From: Planctomycetota bacterium
GTDB lineage: Bacteria > Planctomycetota > Phycisphaerae > WQYP01
DNA: 48,592 nt
Assembly: GCA_021785435.1 (NCBI GenBank)
Contig: JAJYFE010000012.1
Span: 1 to 48,592 of the forward strand
Reading direction: 5' to 3'
This document shows, one piece after another, positions 44,515 to 48,592 of the stretch. Made by a program: the position numbers and the translations under genes. The notes under the pieces are model-generated. The model was not told the origin of the DNA. It saw only the letters and a list, made by a program, of their open reading frames with translations, and did not search any database. Position 1 is the stretch's first letter. Each line of letters begins with the position of its first letter.

Positions 44515-45354
44515 TCAAGTAAATCGCATGGTGATCAGCCGTGGATCCGTGGCCGGCCGGGGCCGCGGCTTCATCGCCGCCAGGGTGTCATGGACGATGC
44601 GGGCGACGTGATAGTCGCGGACCCATTTGTGGTCCGCGGGAATGATATACCAGGGCGCCTGGGGCGTGGACGTATGGCGCAGCATCTGCTCGTAGGCGTG
44701 CTGGTAATCGGGCCAAAATTTTCGCTCCTGAAAGTCGGAGGCGGCCAGTTTCCAATGTTTTTCCGGATTTTTCTGACGCTGCACGAAACGGCGGCGCTGT
44801 TCCTGCCGGGAGATGTGCAGAAAAAACTTCAGAATGACGATCCCATTGTCCGCCAGCAATCGTTCAAAGTCATTGATCCGCCGATAGCGGCGCTTCCACA
44901 GATGGCGGGCGTCACGCAGGTGCGGCGGCAGCAATTGATCCGCGTGCACCCGCACCACCAGCACGTCTTCATAATGGGAACGATTGAAAATACCGATGCA
45001 GCCCAGCGGTGGTACGGCCTGGTGAATGCGCCATAGAAAATCATGGTCGCGTTCCACGGCGCTGGGAGATTTGAAGCTCGCCACGTGCATGCCCATCGGG
45101 TTAACATGGTCAAACACCTTGCCCACGGTGCCGTCCTTGCCGGCGGCATCCATGCCTTGCAGTATCACCAGCAGGGCCTTGGAACCGTCGGCGTAAAGAA
45201 GTTCCTGGAACCGACCAATTTCCTGCGTATGCTGCTCAATGAGGGTTTTAACGGTCGCCTCCTCCGGCAGCTGCGCCTGGGAGGCGGGATTGTAGTCTTT
45301 CAAGTCCACGCGGTGTTTAGGGTTTACAGGTGCCAGGGGTTTGAGGTGAGCCAT
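44515..45354 (-). CDS. PPK2-family polyphosphate:nucleotide phosphotransferase
   Basis: 279 residues, AAGGAC upstream of ATG 45354. Walker A is QGMDAAGKDG (66-75), Walker B/catalytic segment is GIFNRSHYEDV (121-131), and the lid has FLHISRQEQRRRF (about 176-189), as in the polyphosphate:AMP/NDP phosphotransferase class. The enzyme uses inorganic polyphosphate to phosphorylate nucleotides (or the reverse) in the cytoplasm. Length is typical of one-domain PPK2. The class (AMP-, ADP- or both-specific) cannot be judged without a tree. It stands apart from its neighbours (about 50 bp before the glycosyltransferase in the same direction). Confidence 0.93.
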   Translation of the reverse strand: MAHLKPLAPVNPKHRVDLKDYNPASQAQLPEEATVKTLIEQHTQEIGRFQELLYADGSKALLVILQGMDAAGKDGTVGKVFDHVNPMGMHVASFKSPSAVERDHDFLWRIHQAVPPLGCIGIFNRSHYEDVLVVRVHADQLLPPHLRDARHLWKRRYRRINDFERLLADNGIVILKFFLHISRQEQRRRFVQRQKNPEKHWKLAASDFQERKFWPDYQHAYEQMLRHTSTPQAPWYIIPADHKWVRDYHVARIVHDTLAAMKPRPRPATDPRLITMRFT

Positions 45355-45622
45355 GACGGAAGTCCTTAGTTATCATCACGCGCCACGACGGCCCAGTTCC
45401 ACCCGGGCCGCGCTGCGCTGTATCCACACTGCTAAGTCGGAACGCCGAACGAATCAGTGGCAGGTCGAAGATCCGCCACGGTGGATGCACCCCGCTGTGC
45501 CGTCGAACCGGTGGACAAGCCTCGGTACGGAGCTGGGTCCACCGGGGTGGGTCTTCGACCGGCTGCTGCAGGATGCCGCGGCGGACCGCCGGCGATTCCC
45601 TGATTCATTCTGCGTTCCCACC
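45355..45622. other. 268-bp gap with a long imperfect inverted repeat
   Basis: Between DUF3179 and PPK2 genes, both minus strand. It holds two inverted copies of the TCCACCG...TTCGACC element (45463-45485 and 45538-45560). No gene was seen. Confidence 0.6.
45463..45560. repeat. Inverted pair of TCCACCG...TTCGACC elements
   Basis: 45463-45485 (GGTCGAAGATCC...GGTGGA) is the near reverse complement of 45538-45560 (TCCACCGG...CTTCGACC): 19 of 23 positions pair. The loop of about 52 nt makes a long imperfect hairpin possible. A third copy of the element lies at 40165-40187. Confidence 0.55.
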
Positions 45623-46705
45623 CTAGCGCGGCGCTGGAACAAAGTCCCGCGGATGCTGGGCATACCAGGCGAACAGCAGGCCATAGGCCGTCGGAATGCG
45701 CCTCGGCCATAGCAAGGCCGCCGTTCGCGCTTGCGGCTGGCGCCAGCATTGTACAATCAGCCTGGCGCCGGCTAAGCGCAAATGCACCAGGTGATCCGGC
45801 GCGGCCTGGCGGAACAGGCGGCGAAAGAACAACGGATGCCAGCGCTGCTGAATCCACAAGAGCATAATGCGGCTTTTGAATCCAAAACCGCGGCCGCGCC
45901 ACAAGGGCACCACGGGATAGCGCAGGTAGGCGGGATCGGCATAGTAGGTGGCGTAAGGATTCCGACTGTAGGCGGCGTACAGCCTCGGCACGCCGGCGAT
46001 CATGGTGGTCTGCGGATGCATGCGTTTCCATACGCCCCAAGTCACCACGCTACACGGCAGGGGGGTCAGCGTCTGGTGCCGGGCCGCGGCCGGTCCGGCG
46101 ATGGCCCGGCCGCCGATCTGGCTCCATAGGCTTTCCTTGGTGTCGGAATCTTCCTGATCGTACAGCACCGTATTTGAGTTATAGACCAGCCCGCTGTAAC
46201 CGAAGCGCAGCTTCCGCCCCGCCCCGCGGCGCCGGTAGACCACGCTGCTGCCGCAGAAACCATCATAGGTGACGGCAATGGGAACGCCGCCCAGCGTGTC
46301 GTTCACCACCGCGTGCCAGTTTAAAATGGCGATAGGATAAGCCCGCGCCTGGCCGTGGATGGTTACGCCGATGACCCGGCTGGCATTTTCGATAAATCCG
46401 CCGGAATCGCGGCGGGCGGCATTGAGCTGCGTGGCTTGAGCCTTGCTCAGCAGGGCGGGATCATTCAGCGCGGGTAAGGCGTCTTTGGGATTGCCGGAGG
46501 CGACCAGCGTCTGGCGGGGTACCAGGCAAGGGGTCAGATTAAAGTGATACGAGGCTACGTGGCGGCCATCACCGATGATCGGGGTGAATTCGCCGCGTCC
46601 GAAGGGAACAATAATTCGCTTAAGCAGCACGGCCAGGGTCACGATTACCAGGAACGCGACAATCCAGTAGCCGGAGGAAAAGAGTCGCCAACCACGGGGC
46701 TTCAT
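45623..46705 (-). CDS. DUF3179 domain-containing membrane-anchored protein
   Basis: 360 residues from ATG 46705, which overlaps the stop of cyoE (ATGA). One N-terminal transmembrane helix (YWIVAFLVIVTLAVLLKRII) is followed by a DUF3179 domain: VIGVTIHGQARAYPIAILNWHAVVNDTLGGVPIAVTYDGFCGSSVVY and FGYSGLVYNSNTVLYDQED..SLWSQIGG, the strings that define this family. The family usually has a CPLC-like pair here; only one Cys remains (DGFCGSS). The function of DUF3179 is not established. Translational overlap with heme O synthase suggests a link to cytochrome oxidase or heme handling, by context only. The C-terminal 80 residues (RGFGFKSRIMLLWIQQRWHPLF...) are not typical of the family. Confidence 0.85.
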   Translation of the reverse strand: MKPRGWRLFSSGYWIVAFLVIVTLAVLLKRIIVPFGRGEFTPIIGDGRHVASYHFNLTPCLVPRQTLVASGNPKDALPALNDPALLSKAQATQLNAARRDSGGFIENASRVIGVTIHGQARAYPIAILNWHAVVNDTLGGVPIAVTYDGFCGSSVVYRRRGAGRKLRFGYSGLVYNSNTVLYDQEDSDTKESLWSQIGGRAIAGPAAARHQTLTPLPCSVVTWGVWKRMHPQTTMIAGVPRLYAAYSRNPYATYYADPAYLRYPVVPLWRGRGFGFKSRIMLLWIQQRWHPLFFRRLFRQAAPDHLVHLRLAGARLIVQCWRQPQARTAALLWPRRIPTAYGLLFAWYAQHPRDFVPAPR

Positions 46706-47637
46706 GATTTCAATCCCTGCGCGGCCACCAGCATCAGCAACAGTAAAGGCAAATAGATAACACTGGTCAGAAAAGCACGCCGCGCCGCCTGGCGGCTGCG
46801 GTGACGGGCCAACCCGCACGCAGCCCATACCATCGCTCCCGCCAGGATAACGGCCGCCGCATCATACCATCCGCTGGCGCGTGTAACCAGGCCCGCCAGC
46901 AACGACACAGGAATCAGCAGAAGACTATACAGGACAATCACGCCGCCGGTGAAGCGGCCCCGGATGTCGGTGACGGATAACATACGAAAACCGGCCCGGG
47001 CATAATCGTCGCGGTACCACCAGGCCAGCGCTAGAAAATGCGGAATTTGCCAGATGAATAACACGCCGGCCAAGGCTAAAGCCGGCGCGGTAACCGTATT
47101 TTCCACAGCGGTAAAACCCAGCACGGGCGGGATGGCCCCGCACACGGCGCCAACCAGGGTGTTCATACTGGAAAGGCGTTTCAGCGGCGTATACACCAAG
47201 GCATAGAGGGCCACGTTCGCCAAACCAAGCAGGGCCGTTAGGGTGTTGACCGCGCCGCATAAAAGCCCCAGGCCGGCCAAGGTCAGCACCACCGCGAATA
47301 GCAGGGCGGTCCATGGCCGCATGCGATGCGCCGGCAAAGGTCGGTTTTGCGTGCGAAACATGCGCCCGTCCGCGGCGATTTCCAAATATTGGTTTAGCGC
47401 CGCGGCCGCCCCGGCCAGACCCCAAGTACCGAACGTGGTGGCCAATAGTGACAACCAGGCGATACGGTGCGGACGAGCTAGGATAAAGCCCACGGCGGTC
47501 GTGATTACCACCATGGCGGTCAGACGGAACTTGGCCAGGATCAATAAATCAGCCAGCAGCGAAGGTTTTGCAGTCGCGACGCTCAACGCCACGGCGCCAG
47601 CAGCGCAGGGCTTTTCAATGTTGGTCAGTCGGCTCAT
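46702..47637 (-). CDS. cyoE: Protoheme IX farnesyltransferase (heme O synthase)
   Basis: 311 residues from ATG 47637; the frame continues upstream but into the end of the PEP-CTERM gene. The UbiA-family aspartate motifs are present: NQYLEIAADGRMFRTQNRPLP (82-102, with Asp90) and WYRDDYARAG. About nine hydrophobic segments. The enzyme adds a farnesyl group to heme B to form heme O, needed for heme-copper oxidases (cyoE/ctaB). The first acidic motif reads N-x-x-x-E, usual for this group. It overlaps the DUF3179 gene by 4 bp. Oxidase subunits are not in the window, so the rest of the respiratory set must lie elsewhere. Length is standard. Confidence 0.95.
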   Translation of the reverse strand: MSRLTNIEKPCAAGAVALSVATAKPSLLADLLILAKFRLTAMVVITTAVGFILARPHRIAWLSLLATTFGTWGLAGAAAALNQYLEIAADGRMFRTQNRPLPAHRMRPWTALLFAVVLTLAGLGLLCGAVNTLTALLGLANVALYALVYTPLKRLSSMNTLVGAVCGAIPPVLGFTAVENTVTAPALALAGVLFIWQIPHFLALAWWYRDDYARAGFRMLSVTDIRGRFTGGVIVLYSLLLIPVSLLAGLVTRASGWYDAAAVILAGAMVWAACGLARHRSRQAARRAFLTSVIYLPLLLLMLVAAQGLKS

Positions 47638-47708
47638 CAATGTGGTAATCGTAGCGGCGAATTTCGGTGCCGACAACCGCGGTGCGAACGGACTGTTGGG
47701 GCCGTCGC

Positions 47709-48344
47709 TTATCGGGGCACTGGGCCGTGGCCCGCGACTTTGCGGGCGAACCGCGGACGCCATAGCAGCATTCCGACCGCGGCCAGCGCCAGCAAACCCA
47801 GCGTGGACGGTTCCGGTACCGGAGCGGCACCGCGCGGCTGGCCAGCCAGCGTCTGCGTGGAGCCTTGGCTAAAGGAAAGCGCCCCGGCCCCAGGTCCAAT
47901 TGGCTTGGTGGAACTCAAGCCAGAGTAGATGGGCAGCGTCCGCGCGCCGCCGCGCGGCGTCTGACGGTCCATAATCTCAACAATATATTGTTGGTTGTTG
48001 GTCAATTGGACGAGTTGTTGGTCTTTGATAGGCATTTCCCCCGCGCCGCCACCGGGCGTCTGGTCGAGCACAAAAATGGACAGGATTTGATTGCGAAGGT
48101 CCAAGGCAATCGGGCTGATCATGCCGCCGGTAAAGATGGAAAAGGCCGCGTTGCCGGGGAAAACCGCGGCGCTGCTGCCGCCTTTGCCCAGATCCCAACT
48201 GGCTGGCGGCGTTGTCCCAGGCGTGTTCAGCGCGGCGTGCCCATCGGCGGTGAAACTTACCACTGTAATGGTAGAGGCACGCAGACCGGCTGCCGCCAGC
48301 GCTAAAGCTGCCGCCGCTGCGCAAATAATCCATCTCGCTGACAT
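47709..48344 (-). CDS. PEP-CTERM sorting domain protein
   Basis: 211 residues from ATG 48344, with GAGGG 6 nt upstream; ATG 48350 lies right at that site and is less likely. A signal peptide (ARWIICAAAAALALAAAGLRAS) begins the protein, and the C-terminus is VPEPSTLGLLALAAVGMLLWRPRFAR, a clear PEP-CTERM signal (PEP, transmembrane helix, basic tail). The 140-residue mature part is beta-rich and Gly/Gln-rich (ITGGMISPIALDL..., NQQYIVEIMDRQTPRGGART) without a known domain. It should be exported, then cut by an exosortase and displayed or released. Its 3' end is 71 bp before cyoE's start in the same direction. Confidence 0.88.
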   Translation of the reverse strand: MSARWIICAAAAALALAAAGLRASTITVVSFTADGHAALNTPGTTPPASWDLGKGGSSAAVFPGNAAFSIFTGGMISPIALDLRNQILSIFVLDQTPGGGAGEMPIKDQQLVQLTNNQQYIVEIMDRQTPRGGARTLPIYSGLSSTKPIGPGAGALSFSQGSTQTLAGQPRGAAPVPEPSTLGLLALAAVGMLLWRPRFARKVAGHGPVPR

Positions 48345-48592
48345 ACTCATCCCTCGAACCGACTGTTGCCGCGCTTAGATAAGCGAAAGACTCTCTCTCA
48401 TGGATACCGCAACTGATACATTAAGTATAGCCCACCCCAGGCCGTTTGTCCAGCCGTGGGCAAGCCGCGCAGCGATTCCGCAGGGCGGGTCGCTAAAGCC
48501 GACAGGACAGCGGGTTGGGCGGTTTTGAGGCCAGAGGCAGATTCGCAGGGGCGTTTTTCGGCGGGGTGGACGGGGACTCCCTGCGGCGCGCC
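48345..48592. other. Terminal non-coding segment
   Basis: 248 bp upstream of the PEP-CTERM gene. A promoter is expected around 48380-48430 (AGATAAGCGAAAG, then ATACATTAAGTATAG on the plus strand, which is a small palindromic AT-rich block) but was not resolved. Nothing else was seen. Confidence 0.4.

Overview
The window looks like a piece of a Planctomycetota chromosome, most likely Phycisphaerae-like. This is inferred from high GC, a pseudopilin of the [10 protein letters not shown] type with a DGHV tail motif, two PEP-CTERM proteins, many Gfo/Idh/MocA oxidoreductases in one cluster, heparinase-like toroid enzymes, and Rho with an Ala/Pro-rich leader. No rRNA, tRNA, CRISPR array, phage or intact insertion sequence was seen.

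Region 1 (1-32.7 kb) is entirely on the plus strand. After a pseudopilin truncated by the window edge come two very large exported paralogs (1400-4990 and 11797-15207), each with a ThuA-like domain followed by a PHP-like domain. Between them are three leaderless proteins, one of which is a clear heparinase II/III-like protein. From 15.6 to 30.7 kb runs a tight operon with overlapping or nearly touching genes: four Gfo/Idh/MocA oxidoreductases, an enolase-superfamily dehydratase, a GH20-like protein, a second large toroid protein, an MFS sugar transporter, a NagB-like isomerase/deaminase, an SDR-like protein and a DapA-like aldolase/lyase. Taken together this is a glycan-catabolism locus for a polymer or glycoside that probably contains an amino sugar and a uronic or aldonic acid. 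A decayed MazEF module and a threonine/serine dehydratase close the plus-strand run.

Region 2 (33-39.7 kb, minus strand) carries rho, then (after a 650-bp empty stretch) an ABC sugar importer operon (solute-binding protein, an unusually expanded MalF-type permease, a MalG-type permease) with coaE as its last gene. No ATPase gene is present.

Region 3 (39.7-48.6 kb) holds a 0.9-kb gap rich in short palindromic repeats, a frameshifted PEP-CTERM gene with a duplicated signal peptide and an upstream array of three palindromic operator-like sites, a conserved protein plus a GT2 glycosyltransferase, a PPK2 kinase, a DUF3179 protein overlapping a heme O synthase, and a second PEP-CTERM protein. All minus strand.

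The most notable unexplained items are the paired ThuA/PHP giants and their toroid neighbours, the multi-oxidoreductase operon, the GGTACA-n3-TGTACC array, two families of dispersed intergenic repeats, and the expanded ABC permease.
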